A stretch of DNA of 64,000 nt from Burkholderiales bacterium 67-32. Its GTDB lineage: Bacteria; Pseudomonadota; Gammaproteobacteria; Burkholderiales; Burkholderiaceae_B. Made by a program: the position numbers and the translations under genes. Below the pieces are notes generated by a model that worked only from the letters and a program-made list of their open reading frames with translations, was not told the origin of the DNA and ran no database searches. Shown one piece after another: positions 8,129-16,860 of the stretch (the first letter of the stretch is position 1; each line of letters opens with the position of its first letter). The stretch is from contig MKUP01000025.1 in NCBI GenBank assembly GCA_001898625.1, positions 186,001 to 250,000 of the forward strand, in the 5' to 3' direction.

Positions 8129-9123
8129 GCGACCTCCCGCTTGCTGGCCCGCGCGCCGTTCGCCCATGGCCTGGGCACGGCACGGAGCCAGGACGCGAGG
8201 GACTCGCGCGGCACGAGTACGATCACCATCAGCAGGCCGCCGATGACGAACAGCCAGTGGTAGGGATTGATCGACGAAGCGGTGTGATGCAGGACCATGA
8301 AGATCGCCGCGCCGATGAGCGCGCCGTACAGCCGCCCCGCCCCGCCCAGTATCAGCATGACGAGCGCCTCGGCCGACAGCGAGAAGCCGAAGCTGTCCAG
8401 CCCCACGATGCCGCTGATCTGCGCCGACACCGCGCCCGCCATGCCCGCGAACAGGCCCGCGACCACATAGATCTTCCACAACTGGAGCCCCACCGGCGTG
8501 CCCAGCGCGGGCATGCGCGGCCGGCATTGATGGATGCCCCGCACCGACAGGCCAAAGGGGGAATCGACGATGTGCCTGACGACGTAGTAGCTGCCGACCA
8601 GCACCGCCAGCGCGTACAGATAGGCGACCCTGCCTTCCAGGTCGAAAGGCGCGATGCCCAGGACCGGATCGATGGCGAAGCCCGAGAGCCCGTCATCGCC
8701 GCCGGTCCAGCCGCGCAGCTTATTGGCCAGGCTGTGCAGGATCTGCGCCACGGCCACCGTCAGCATCAGGAAGGTGAAGCCCTGGTAGCGCAGGACCAGC
8801 AGGCCCGAGACGGCGGCCGTTGCCGCCCCGGCCGCCGCGCCCGCCGCCAGCCCCAGCAACGGATCGGCGGTCCAGCGCAACGCGACGATGCCGGCCGCGT
8901 AGGCGCCCATGCCGAAGAAGGCCACGTGGCCCAGGGTGGCCAGCCCCGCGATGCCCACCACCAGGTCCAGCGACAGGACGAACAAGGCCATCACGGCGAT
9001 GCGTGCCAGCAGCGGCCATTGGTCGGGCAGCAGCAGACCGCACAGTCCGACGCCGGCGATGACGACGCAATGCCGCAGCGGCGACGACGGCGCCATGGCG
9101 CGCTCAGTGACCGCGCGATTCAT
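8125..9123 (-). CDS. livM: Branched-chain/aromatic acid ABC transporter permease LivM
   Basis: Inner-membrane permease of 332 residues with eight or more hydrophobic helices. The family blocks VGIAGLATLGHVAFFGMGAY near residue 60 and GAGRLYGALIGAA near residue 270 are present. The cytoplasmic coupling region reads VRGIHQCRPRMPALG, somewhat divergent from the more common IRENEQRARALG form. Start at 9123 is set by the ATGA overlap with livH; the open frame runs further but would cover livH. It pairs with LivH to form the channel. Confidence 0.88.
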   Translation of the reverse strand: MNRAVTERAMAPSSPLRHCVVIAGVGLCGLLLPDQWPLLARIAVMALFVLSLDLVVGIAGLATLGHVAFFGMGAYAAGIVALRWTADPLLGLAAGAAAGAATAAVSGLLVLRYQGFTFLMLTVAVAQILHSLANKLRGWTGGDDGLSGFAIDPVLGIAPFDLEGRVAYLYALAVLVGSYYVVRHIVDSPFGLSVRGIHQCRPRMPALGTPVGLQLWKIYVVAGLFAGMAGAVSAQISGIVGLDSFGFSLSAEALVMLILGGAGRLYGALIGAAIFMVLHHTASSINPYHWLFVIGGLLMVIVLVPRESLASWLRAVPRPWANGARASKREVA

Positions 9124-9983
9124 GCGGCTCTCCTGAGCAGCCCCTGGGGCCGCGCCGACAGCACGAGGATCATGGCGACGAAGAAGAACAGGCTGCCGTA
9201 TTCCGAGGCCAGGTACTTGCTGGCGGTCTCGATCACGCCCAGCAGCAGCGCCGCGGCCAGCGTGCCGGCAATGCTGCCCATGCCGCCCACGGCCACGACC
9301 ACCAGTACCAGGACGAGGTACTTGAGGGCGTAATAGGGTTCGAGCGGCATCAGCTCCGCGCCCAGCACGCCGCCCAGCGCCGCCAGCCCGCAGCCGGCGG
9401 CGAAGGTCAATCCGCTGACCAGGCGTATGTTGATGCCCAGCGCGGCCGCCGCATCCTTGTTGTCGACCGCCGCCCGCAGCCACACGCCGAAGCGCGAACG
9501 CGCGACCACCAGACCGCACAGCAGCGCCACCGCGGCCCCCATGGCGATGACCAGCATGCGCTGCATGGGCAGCGTGCGCATGCCCAGGTCGACCGAGCCG
9601 GCCAGCCAGGGCGGCAGCGGGATCAGTTGCACCTGCGGCCCGAAGGCGAGATTGGTGGCGGCCACGAACACGAAGGCCAGGCCGATGGTGAACAGCACCT
9701 GATCGAGTTCCGAGCGGCGATACAGGCGCCGCAGGACGACGGCTTCCAGCAACGCTCCCAGCGCCGCCGTCAACAGGACGGCGGCGGCGACGCCCGCGGC
9801 ATAGCCCCAGGACTGGGTGCGCACCAGCCAGGCGGCCAGGTAGCCTCCGGTCATCGCGAAGGCGCCATGGGCAAGGTTGATGAAGCGCATCAGTCCCAAG
9901 GTGATGGACAATCCCACGGAGATGATGAACAGCACCATGCCGTAGGAAATCCCGTCGATCAGGATGTTGGCGAGGATCTGCAT
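9120..9983 (-). CDS. livH: Branched-chain/aromatic acid ABC transporter permease LivH
   Basis: Inner-membrane permease of 287 residues. It shows the LivH pattern NILIDGISYGMVLFIISVG at the N-terminus, LGLMRFINLAHGAF near residue 30, the coupling helix RAAVDNKDAAAALGIN near residue 170, and VVVAVGGMGSIAGTL near residue 230. It follows livK after 11 bases and overlaps livM by four. Confident as family; the substrate follows the binding protein and the operon. Confidence 0.9.
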   Translation of the reverse strand: MQILANILIDGISYGMVLFIISVGLSITLGLMRFINLAHGAFAMTGGYLAAWLVRTQSWGYAAGVAAAVLLTAALGALLEAVVLRRLYRRSELDQVLFTIGLAFVFVAATNLAFGPQVQLIPLPPWLAGSVDLGMRTLPMQRMLVIAMGAAVALLCGLVVARSRFGVWLRAAVDNKDAAAALGINIRLVSGLTFAAGCGLAALGGVLGAELMPLEPYYALKYLVLVLVVVAVGGMGSIAGTLAAALLLGVIETASKYLASEYGSLFFFVAMILVLSARPQGLLRRAA

Positions 9984-9994
9984 GGCGGTGGCGC

Positions 9995-11158
9995 CTATTT
10001 CCTGAGCCCGAAGTCCGGCTGCGGCCCGAAGTTCTCGACTTCCTTGTTGATCAGTTGGCCGCCACTGCGTTCGACCTTGCGCAAGTAGACGTTCTGGGTC
10101 ACGTGGCGCGTGGCCGGGTCGATGGACACGGGCCCGCGCGGACTTTCCCAGGACAGCTTGCGGGCCGCCTCGATCGCCGCCGCGCCGTCGCGCTTGCCGC
10201 CGGTGGCCTCGACCATCTTCTGGATGACGGCCATGCCGTCCCAGGCGCCCACCGATGCATAGTTCGCGACAGCATCCTTGCTCTGCCCGCGCAGCGCCTC
10301 GACGAACTTGCGGTTGGCCTCGGACTCGTGCGCGGCCGAGTAGTGGAATGCGGTGGTCAGGCCCAGCGCCGCGTCGCCGAACTTCTGCAGGTCGAATTCA
10401 TCGGTCTCGGCCGAGCCCAGGAAATCGATGCCGGCCGCGCGCAGCCCGTTCTCGTTGTAGGCCTTCACGAATCCCAGGTTGGGCGGCCCGCCGGGCAGGA
10501 AGACATAGACGCCCTCTGCGCCGCTGGCCTTGATCCGCTGCACGAAAGGCGCGAAATCGGTGGTGCTGATGGGCATGCGGATGGACTCGACCACCGTGCC
10601 GCCAAGCTTGGCGAACTCGGTCTTGAAGGCCGTTTCGGCATCGACGCCGGGCGCGTAGTCCGTCACCGCCGTGACCATCTTGCGCTTGCCCTGCTTGTGG
10701 GCCCAGCGCGCGGCGGGAACGGTCACCTGCCAGAGGGTGTACGAGGTACGGATGAAATAAGGCGACTTCTCGGTGATGTCGGATGTCGCGGCGTTGAAGA
10801 TGACCGTGGGCGTCTTCGATTGCGTGATGAGCGGCGCCACCGCCATCGCATTGGGCGTGAAGACGAAGCCGCCCAGATAGTCGACCTTGTCCTTGACGAT
10901 CAGCTCCTGCGCCAGCGCCCGCGTCCCGCTGGGATTGGGGCCGCCGTTGTCGCGATAGAGCACCTGTACCTCGTGGCCGCCGAACTTGCCGCCCTGGCTG
11001 GCCAGGTAGGCCTCCACGCTGTCCTTGTAAAGCTTGCCGTAATGGGCGAACGGACCGGAGAACGGTCCGATGACGCCCACCTTGATCGTCGCCGCCTGCG
11101 CCTGGGCGGCACAGAACACGACCGCGGCCGCAATGGCCCCGCCTATCAGCTTCCTCAT
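9995..11158 (-). CDS. livK: Periplasmic binding protein of Liv/HAAT type, probable aromatic-acid receptor
   Basis: First gene of the transporter-P450 unit. 387 residues with a Sec signal peptide ending AQAQA before ATIKVGV, then a type I periplasmic binding fold (Peripla_BP_6) with the GPFSGPFAHYG ligand-loop segment near residue 30. AGGAGCAGGAG precedes the ATG at 11158. Binding proteins of this branch next to aromatic genes, such as those for coumarate and benzoates in Rhodopseudomonas, take aromatic acids, which fits the P450 downstream. The true ligand is unproven. A promoter and palindromic operator lie 50-90 bases upstream. Confidence 0.87.
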   Translation of the reverse strand: MRKLIGGAIAAAVVFCAAQAQAATIKVGVIGPFSGPFAHYGKLYKDSVEAYLASQGGKFGGHEVQVLYRDNGGPNPSGTRALAQELIVKDKVDYLGGFVFTPNAMAVAPLITQSKTPTVIFNAATSDITEKSPYFIRTSYTLWQVTVPAARWAHKQGKRKMVTAVTDYAPGVDAETAFKTEFAKLGGTVVESIRMPISTTDFAPFVQRIKASGAEGVYVFLPGGPPNLGFVKAYNENGLRAAGIDFLGSAETDEFDLQKFGDAALGLTTAFHYSAAHESEANRKFVEALRGQSKDAVANYASVGAWDGMAVIQKMVEATGGKRDGAAAIEAARKLSWESPRGPVSIDPATRHVTQNVYLRKVERSGGQLINKEVENFGPQPDFGLRK

Positions 11159-11206
11159 GTCTCCTGCTCCTCGTCTCGTGGCGAATCTTCTTGTGCAGTG
11201 AGGGCG

Positions 11207-11246
11207 ATTTTGTGGGAATAAAGTTGGTTAATCAACTAGTTGATTA
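11207..11246 (-). promoter_or_regulatory. Promoter and 18-bp palindromic operator of the liv-P450 operon
   Basis: Bases 11229-11246 form a perfect palindrome, TAATCAACTAGTTGATTA. On the minus strand its distal half supplies a -35-like TTGATT (11235-11230), and 17 bases later comes CAAAAT (11212-11207) as a -10. A repressor dimer sitting there would cover the -35. MarR proteins bind A/T-rich palindromes of this size, so the operon's own MarR regulator is the natural candidate. The distance to the livK ATG is about 50 bases from the -10. Confidence 0.6.
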
Positions 11247-11264
11247 CCCTAACCTTCTACCATG

Positions 11265-11299
11265 AAAAAGCCCCTCGCTCCGGAACGGAACGAGGGGCT
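11265..11299 (-). terminator. Rho-independent terminator of argD
   Basis: On the minus strand a nine-base GC-rich stem (AGCCCCTCG paired with CGAGGGGCT, 11269-11299) is followed directly by five U residues (A-run at 11265-11269 on the plus strand). It lies 40 bases after the argD stop and just upstream of the liv-P450 promoter, so it insulates the two units. Confidence 0.88.
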
Positions 11300-11338
11300 G
11301 CGGGTGACAGCCGCGGCCCGGTTTCCCGGGCGCCGGGA

Positions 11339-12529
11339 CTACTTGCGCACGGCGGTGATGATGCCGTCGAGCTGTTCGAGCATCTGGTCGATCTCGTCGG
11401 TGCTCACATTCAGCGCGGGCATGAAGCGCAGCAGATTGCCGCGCGGCGCGTTCAGCAGCAGGCCGCTGGGTTCGAGCGTGCGGGCGCGCTCGACGATGGC
11501 GGGGCCGTCTTCGCGGTCCATGATCAACGCGCGCAGGAGGCCGTTGCCGCGCTCGCCGGGCATGCCCCACTTGGTGGCCAGCTTCACCAGCCCCCGCGAC
11601 AGGTACTGCCCGCGCTCGCGCACACCTTCCATGAAGCCCGGAGCGGCCAGCGTGTCGAACACCGCCACGCCGATGGCCGTCATGAGCGGGTTGCCGTTGT
11701 AGGTACCGCCCTGGTCGCCGTGCTTGAACACGCAGACCTCTTCACGCGCCAGCATCGCCGCCAGCGGCGCGCCGCCGCCTATGCCCTTGCCCAGCGTCAT
11801 GATGTCGGGCCGCACGCCCGCCTGCTCGTAGGCGAACATCGTGCCGGTACGGCCCATGCCGGTCTGCACTTCGTCCACGATCAGCAGCAGCTTGCGGGCG
11901 TCGGCCAGCTTGCGCAGGTTCTGCATGAACTCGGTGGTAGCGGGAATGACGCCGCCCTCGCCCTGCACCGGCTCCAGCATGATGGCCACGGTCTGGTCGT
12001 CGACCAGCGCTTCGACCGAGGCCAGGTCGTTCAGCTCCGCCTTGGGGAAGCCGTCGACCTGGGGCGCGAAGATCGTGCTCCAGCCCGGCTTGCCCGAGGC
12101 CGACATGGTCGCCAGCGTGCGGCCATGGAAGCTGTGGTTGAAGGTGATGATCTTGAAGGCGCCCTGCTTGTGGACCTGGCCCCACTTGCGCGCGAGCTTG
12201 ATCGCGCCTTCGTTGGCTTCGGCGCCGCTGTTGGCGAAGAACACGCGGTCGAAGCACGAGGCCTCGGTCAGGCGCGTGGCCAGCTCGATCGACGGCAGGT
12301 TGTAGAAGGCCGGCGACGGATTCAGCAGCAGGCCTGCCTGCGCCTGCACCGCCTTGACGATTTCCGGCGGGCAGTGCCCCAGGCAGTTGACCGCCCAGCC
12401 CTGGATGAAATCGAGGTATCGCTTGCCTGCATGGTCCTCCAGCCACGACCCCTGCCCTCGGACGAACACGAGGTCCGGGCGCTGCGTGATCTCCATGAGG
12501 GCGTTGACGTTGAACTGGCCGAATTCCAT
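11339..12529 (-). CDS. argD: Acetylornithine/succinylornithine aminotransferase family protein
   Basis: Class III PLP-dependent aminotransferase of 396 residues. Motifs include [15 protein letters not shown] near residue 105, FHGRT near 140, the aspartate of [12 protein letters not shown] and the PLP lysine in TLGKGIGGG. In arginine biosynthesis it converts N-acetylglutamate semialdehyde to N-acetylornithine; the same family also serves in arginine catabolism. AAGGAG precedes the ATG at 12529. It is bracketed by its own intrinsic terminator and that of the upstream gene, so it is probably transcribed alone. argD is a best guess within a group of close paralogues. Confidence 0.8.
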   Translation of the reverse strand: MEFGQFNVNALMEITQRPDLVFVRGQGSWLEDHAGKRYLDFIQGWAVNCLGHCPPEIVKAVQAQAGLLLNPSPAFYNLPSIELATRLTEASCFDRVFFANSGAEANEGAIKLARKWGQVHKQGAFKIITFNHSFHGRTLATMSASGKPGWSTIFAPQVDGFPKAELNDLASVEALVDDQTVAIMLEPVQGEGGVIPATTEFMQNLRKLADARKLLLIVDEVQTGMGRTGTMFAYEQAGVRPDIMTLGKGIGGGAPLAAMLAREEVCVFKHGDQGGTYNGNPLMTAIGVAVFDTLAAPGFMEGVRERGQYLSRGLVKLATKWGMPGERGNGLLRALIMDREDGPAIVERARTLEPSGLLLNAPRGNLLRFMPALNVSTDEIDQMLEQLDGIITAVRK

Positions 12530-12565
12530 GACTCAAACTCCTTGCGTGCCCGGGGGGGCGAAAAA

Positions 12566-12590
12566 TGGAAAACCCGCCGACGCGGCGGGT
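12566..12590 (-). terminator. Rho-independent terminator of the 2Fe-2S flavoprotein gene
   Basis: On the minus strand an eight-base stem, ACCCGCCG pairing with CGGCGGGT around a three-base loop (12572-12590), runs into a U-rich tail (UUUUCCAUUUUU). It begins ten bases after the stop codon of the reductase at 12600 and lies upstream of argD. Confidence 0.82.
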
Positions 12591-12599
12591 CGATAAACA

Positions 12600-13646
12600 T
12601 TACACCGTGTTGCGGGCGATGTCTGCCTCGGACGTGAAAGAGTCCGCATAAAACTCGTCATCGGGCAGTCCGCACTGTTGTACAAAATCCCTATGCGCCG
12701 ATTCCACCACGATGGGCGCCCCGCAGGCGTACACCTGATGGCCCGAAAGATCGGGCAGATCGGCCATGACGGCCTGGTGCACGAAGCCCGTGCGGCCGGT
12801 CCAGGCGTCCTCGGGCAGTGCGTCCGACACCACGGGCACATAGTGGAAATCGGGACGGGCGCGGGCCCATTCCCGGGCGGCGTCGTCCATGTACAGGTCA
12901 CGCGGACGCCGGCCGCCCCAGTACAGGTGGACCGGGCGGCGCATGTCCTTGTGGATCATGTGTTCGACCATGGCCCTGATCGGCGCGAAGCCGGTGCCGC
13001 TGGCCACCATGACGATGGGCTTGTGGCTGTCCTCGCGCAGGAAGAACGAACCGAACGGCCCCTCGAAGCGCAGGATGTCGCGTTCCTTCAACTGAGTCGC
13101 CCCTGCGCCGAACACGTGGTCGGTGAAGGCGCCGCCGGGCAGGTGGCGAATGTGCAGCACCAGTCCGCCCTCCTCGTGGGGCGCGTTGGCCATGGAGTAC
13201 GAACGGCGCCGCCCGTCCTTCATGATGATCTCGACGTATTGCCCGGCGTTGAAGCGCAGTTGCTCGGTGGCCGGCAATTGCAGGCGGACGATGCGCACGT
13301 CGGGCGCCGCCTCGGTCAGGCCCTGGACCCGGCAGGGCATCTTGCGGATGGGGATGTCGGCGATACCCAGGACCTCGCGCGCCTCGATGGTGAGGTCGCT
13401 GAGCGGGCGCGCCACGCAGAACAGGGTCAGGCCCAGTTCGGCCTCCTCGGGCGTCAGCGTCTGGGCCTGGTGGGGCCCGAGCTCGATCTCGCCCGCGACC
13501 AGCTTGCCCTTGCACGACGAACATGCCCCATTCTTGCAGCTATAGGGCAACATTACGCCTGCCTGCAGCGCCGCATCGAGCACGGTCTGGCCATGTTCGA
13601 CCGTGAACCGATGACCGCTGGGCAGAACGGTGACCTGATGACTCAT
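12600..13646 (-). CDS. 2Fe-2S/FAD/NAD(P)H oxidoreductase, CDP-6-deoxy-delta-3,4-glucoseen reductase-like
   Basis: A single-polypeptide electron transfer protein of 348 residues. The N-terminal plant-type ferredoxin domain (1-90) has YSCKNGACSSCKG and a distal LFC. The flavodoxin-reductase domain has RRSYSMA for FAD, VASGTGFAPIRAM for NAD(P)H and the C-terminal VYACGAP. Beta-proteobacterial genomes commonly carry a copy named after the ascD/ddhD sugar reductases, without the sugar genes; none are seen here, so the name describes similarity only. It could serve any oxygenase that needs one-electron delivery. I use the ATG at 13646; an adjacent GTG at 13649 is also open. Divergent from the SDR gene with only 32 bases between. 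Confidence 0.78.
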   Translation of the reverse strand: MSHQVTVLPSGHRFTVEHGQTVLDAALQAGVMLPYSCKNGACSSCKGKLVAGEIELGPHQAQTLTPEEAELGLTLFCVARPLSDLTIEAREVLGIADIPIRKMPCRVQGLTEAAPDVRIVRLQLPATEQLRFNAGQYVEIIMKDGRRRSYSMANAPHEEGGLVLHIRHLPGGAFTDHVFGAGATQLKERDILRFEGPFGSFFLREDSHKPIVMVASGTGFAPIRAMVEHMIHKDMRRPVHLYWGGRRPRDLYMDDAAREWARARPDFHYVPVVSDALPEDAWTGRTGFVHQAVMADLPDLSGHQVYACGAPIVVESAHRDFVQQCGLPDDEFYADSFTSEADIARNTV

Positions 13647-13678
13647 CACCTGGATCCTATGAAAACGATGGAAATACG

Positions 13679-14764
13679 ATGAATATCCCGCAGCCCGCGC
13701 ATGCCGCGCGCCTGGGTCGCCCGCGCCTCTTGATCATCGGCTGCGGCGACACGGGCATGCACGTCCTGGAGCGGCTGGCGGGCCGGAAACGGGTCTTCGC
13801 GCTGACGTCCAGCCCGCAGCGGCTGCCCGAGCTGCGCGCCGCGGGCGCCATTCCGCTGCTGGGCAACCTGGACTGCCCGCGGCAACTGGCCCGCCTGCGC
13901 GGCCTGGCCGCCGACGTCCTGATGCTGGCCCCGCCGCCCGGACAGGGCGAAGGCGATCCGCGCTCCCGTCGGCTGGCCGCCGTCCTGCGGCGACCGGCCT
14001 CAAAGGCGCGCGCCAGGCCGGCCGCGATGGGCCCCGGCCTACGGCGGATCCGGCACGCCGCCATTGTAGCCAAACCGGGCCGCGGCGCCCTGGCCCGGGC
14101 GGCCAGGCCGATCACGGTGATCTATGCCAGCACGACCGGCGTCTATGGCGATGCGCGCGGCCACAGGCTGTCCGAGACGGCGCCCGTGCGCCCCGCCTCG
14201 CCCCGGGGCCGGCGCCGGGTGGCGGCCGAGGCCGCCTGGCGGGCGCCCGGCCCGGCACGTGCCCGCCAGGCGCACCTGGACCTGGCCCCCTGGCGCGCCG
14301 TCGTACTGCGTATCCCGGGCATCTACGGCCGCCACCGGCTGCCGCTGGAACGGCTGCGCACCGGCCTGCCGCGCCTGGCCCCCGGCGAGGACGTCTACAC
14401 CAACCACATCGAAATCGGCGATCTCGCCCTTGCCCTGGAAGCCGCCCTGTATCGCGGCCGCCCGCAGCGCATCGTCCATGCCGCCGACGGCCAGGACCTG
14501 AAAATGGGCGACTACTTCGACGCCGTCGCCGACGCCGCCGGCCTGCCGCGCCCGCCCAGCCTGCCGGCGGCGCAGGTCCGCGCCGCGGTCAGCCCGGCGA
14601 TGTGGTCCTTCATGCAGGAATCCCGGCGCCTGGACAACCGCCGCCTGGTAGCCGAACTGCGCGTGCGCCTACGTCACCCCACCGTGCGGCATGCCCTGGA
14701 TGAGTGGTTCGCCGCAGGGCGGCCTACTCCCACACGATACGTACCGCCAGGAACAGGAAAATGA
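13679..14764 (+). CDS. NAD(P)-binding SDR/epimerase-family protein (YeeZ-like)
   Basis: 361 residues. An N-terminal Rossmann motif (LLIIGCGDTGMHVLERL) is followed by YASTTGVYGD near residue 155, matching extended SDR proteins of the YeeZ group. The classical YxxxK catalytic pair is not evident, so enzymatic activity is uncertain. The middle (about 100-150) is rich in Arg and Ala and looks poorly conserved. Its last 41 bases overlap the convergent lysE-family gene. No pathway can be assigned from the neighbours. Confidence 0.7.
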   Translation: MNIPQPAHAARLGRPRLLIIGCGDTGMHVLERLAGRKRVFALTSSPQRLPELRAAGAIPLLGNLDCPRQLARLRGLAADVLMLAPPPGQGEGDPRSRRLAAVLRRPASKARARPAAMGPGLRRIRHAAIVAKPGRGALARAARPITVIYASTTGVYGDARGHRLSETAPVRPASPRGRRRVAAEAAWRAPGPARARQAHLDLAPWRAVVLRIPGIYGRHRLPLERLRTGLPRLAPGEDVYTNHIEIGDLALALEAALYRGRPQRIVHAADGQDLKMGDYFDAVADAAGLPRPPSLPAAQVRAAVSPAMWSFMQESRRLDNRRLVAELRVRLRHPTVRHALDEWFAAGRPTPTRYVPPGTGK

Positions 14765-15338
14765 GGCCCGCCAGCCGGTCCAACCACACGCCCACCTGCG
14801 GCCGGCGCCTGAGCAGTTGCCCCAGCAGCCCGGCGAACCAGGCAATCAGGCAGAACACCACCGCCGCCTGCACCATGAAGATCACCCCCAGCCACAGCAT
14901 CTGCCAGTCGGGATGTCCGACCCAGGGGTTGACGAACTGGGGCAGGAAGACCACGAAGAACAGCGTGACCTTGGGGTTCAGCATGTTGGCCAGAACGCTC
15001 TGGCCGAAGATGCGTGCGAAGCCGAGCGGCGGCGGGCCGCCCGTGGGCGAGAAGCCGCCCCGGCTGCGCAGCACCTGCACCGCCAGCCACATCAGGTAGG
15101 CGGCGCCGGCCAGGCGGATCGCGTCGAACGCCATGGGCGAAGCGCGGAGCAGCGCCGCCACGCCCAGCACGGCCAGGGTGGTATGGAACAGGCAGCCCGC
15201 GGCGAAGCCCAGCGCGGCGGCGATGCCGGCGGCGCGCCCCTGGCTGAGGGAACGGGCGAGTACCTGGAGGTTGTCCGGGCCGGGCGCGATGGTCACGCCT
15301 ACCGACAGGGAAAGGAAGAGCAGCAGATCGGCCTGCAT
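14724..15338 (-). CDS. LysE/RhtB-family amino acid exporter
   Basis: Inner-membrane exporter of 204 residues with about six hydrophobic helices. The family signature is at the N-terminus: SVGVTIAPGPDNLQVLARSLSQG. Helix-loop NMLNPKVTLFFVVFLPQF near residue 115 is also typical. Members export basic amino acids, homoserine or threonine; the substrate here is unknown. It follows panD by 16 bases on the same strand, so the two may be cotranscribed. Its 3' end overlaps the convergent SDR gene by 41 bases. Confidence 0.87.
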   Translation of the reverse strand: MQADLLLFLSLSVGVTIAPGPDNLQVLARSLSQGRAAGIAAALGFAAGCLFHTTLAVLGVAALLRASPMAFDAIRLAGAAYLMWLAVQVLRSRGGFSPTGGPPPLGFARIFGQSVLANMLNPKVTLFFVVFLPQFVNPWVGHPDWQMLWLGVIFMVQAAVVFCLIAWFAGLLGQLLRRRPQVGVWLDRLAGLIFLFLAVRIVWE

Positions 15339-15354
15339 CGGCGCACCGGCAGGC

Positions 15355-15720
15355 TCAGGACTTCCGGATCACTTCTTTGATGCGGTTGTTCTCGTCGACC
15401 AGCACCACGATGGGCTTGTGCTCGGCCGCTTCCGCGTCCGTCATGGGGCCGTAGGTGCAGATGATCATCAGGTCGCCCACGTGGGCGCGCCGGGCGGCCG
15501 CGCCGTTCAGCGAGATCTCGCCGCTGCCGCGCTTGCCCTTGATGATGTAGGTGGAGAAGCGCTCGCCGTTGTTGATGTTGTAGAGCTCGATCTTCTCGTA
15601 CTCTTTCATGCCGGCGGCATCGAGGAAATCCTCATCGATTCCGCACGAGCCTTCATAGTTCAGATCGGCCTGAGTCACCGCGACACGGTGAATCTTGGCG
15701 CGAAGCATGATGCGTTGCAT
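15355..15720 (-). CDS. panD: Aspartate 1-decarboxylase proenzyme
   Basis: Pyruvoyl enzyme that makes beta-alanine from aspartate for pantothenate and CoA. The 121-residue proenzyme has the self-cleavage dipeptide Gly24-Ser25 in YEGSCGID, the catalytic Tyr58-region block [11 protein letters not shown], and [12 protein letters not shown]. Length and all hallmarks match active PanD. No panB or panC is adjacent; a LysE-type gene follows. It lies downstream of the ectoine cluster on the same strand but is separated from it by 135 bases with a strong hairpin. Confidence 0.96.
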   Translation of the reverse strand: MQRIMLRAKIHRVAVTQADLNYEGSCGIDEDFLDAAGMKEYEKIELYNINNGERFSTYIIKGKRGSGEISLNGAAARRAHVGDLMIICTYGPMTDAEAAEHKPIVVLVDENNRIKEVIRKS

Positions 15721-15805
15721 AACTCGGGTGTCCTAGGAAGCGGCCGCAAACGGCCAGGTGCGTTTATACCCGATCCCGGCCGGACCGGTCCGGCGCCGCT
15801 TCCTG

Positions 15806-15835
15806 CGGCAAGGGCGCCCGGAGGCGCCCTTGCCG
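15806..15835. terminator. Strong hairpin after ectD, probable terminator of the ectoine operon
   Basis: A 13-base perfect stem, CGGCAAGGGCGCC pairing with GGCGCCCTTGCCG around CGGA. It starts about 20 bases after the ectD stop on the minus strand and stands between ectD and panD. There is no U-run on either side, so it may stop transcription weakly or protect the 3' end. Confidence 0.55.
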
Positions 15836-15855
15836 GCCGGACCGACAGCGTGGCG

Positions 15856-16788
15856 TCAAACCGACCGCAGGTAGCCGGGCTCCACCGCCTGGATGGGCGC
15901 GAAGCTTTCGCGCGTGGCGATGAACTCCGGCCGCGGATTCAGGCCGTACCTGGGGGGGTTCAGGGTATTTTCCACGCTGTTATACACCATGAACACATTG
16001 GATCGCGGATAGGGCGAGATGTTGCTGTTCGATCCATGCATGGTGTTGCAGTCGAAAAACACGACCGAGCCGGCCGGCGCCGTCAGCACGTCGATGCCGC
16101 CCTGGTCCACCAGCAGTTGCAGGCTGACGGGATCGGGCACGCCGTATTCCTGCTTCTTCAGCGACTGCTTGTAGTGGTCCTGCGGGGTCTCGCCCACGCA
16201 CGAGACGAATTGCCGGTGCGAACCGGGCACGACCATCAGCGGCCCGTTGCTGGCGTCGTTGTCGGTCAGCAGCACCGAGCAGCTCAACGCCCGCATGGCG
16301 GGCATGCCGTCTTCCACGTGCCAGGTCTCGAAGTCCGAATGCCAGTAGAACTCCTTGCCCTTGAAGCCCGGCTTCATGTTGGCGCGCGACTGATGGATAT
16401 AGACGTCGGAACCCAGGATCTGCTTGGCGATGTTGGCCAGCCGCATGTCCTGCGACATCCGGCCGAGCAGCTTGCTCAGCTTGTGGACCATGAACACGGA
16501 CCGGACGACGTCGGTGCCCTTTTCGGTGATGGCCTCTTCGCGGCGGCGGATGGCGGGATCGCGCACCAGCCGCTCGACCTCGCGCTTGAGGGCCTGCGTT
16601 TCCTGCGCGGAGAAGAAATTCTTCAGCAGGATGTAGCCGTTGCGCTCGTAGGCGCCCAGTTGCTCGGCGTCCAGGCCGGAGCCCGGCTCCACCTTGGCGC
16701 TGCCGTACACCACGGGGTCGCGCCGCTGCACGATGCCGGCGGCGCGGTCGGCGCGCGAGGAATAGATATCGCGTGCGGGAGTAATCAT
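15856..16788 (-). CDS. ectD: Ectoine 5-hydroxylase
   Basis: Fe(II)/2-oxoglutarate dioxygenase that converts ectoine to 5-hydroxyectoine. The 310-residue protein has the EctD signature around residues 148-170 (FYWHSDFETWHVEDG), with iron ligands His150, Asp152 and His251. One position in the signature reads MPAMRALS where MPRMRALS is usual. AGGAGGG lies just before the ATG at 16788. It is the last gene of ectRABCD, 72 bases after ectC, so the organism should accumulate hydroxyectoine as well as ectoine. Confidence 0.96.
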   Translation of the reverse strand: MITPARDIYSSRADRAAGIVQRRDPVVYGSAKVEPGSGLDAEQLGAYERNGYILLKNFFSAQETQALKREVERLVRDPAIRRREEAITEKGTDVVRSVFMVHKLSKLLGRMSQDMRLANIAKQILGSDVYIHQSRANMKPGFKGKEFYWHSDFETWHVEDGMPAMRALSCSVLLTDNDASNGPLMVVPGSHRQFVSCVGETPQDHYKQSLKKQEYGVPDPVSLQLLVDQGGIDVLTAPAGSVVFFDCNTMHGSNSNISPYPRSNVFMVYNSVENTLNPPRYGLNPRPEFIATRESFAPIQAVEPGYLRSV

Positions 16789-16860
16789 GGTTGCCCTCCT
16801 TTTCTCATGGGGGGCCGCCCCGCCCGCCGGCGGGCGCGGCCCCTTGCCGCGGCATGGCCG

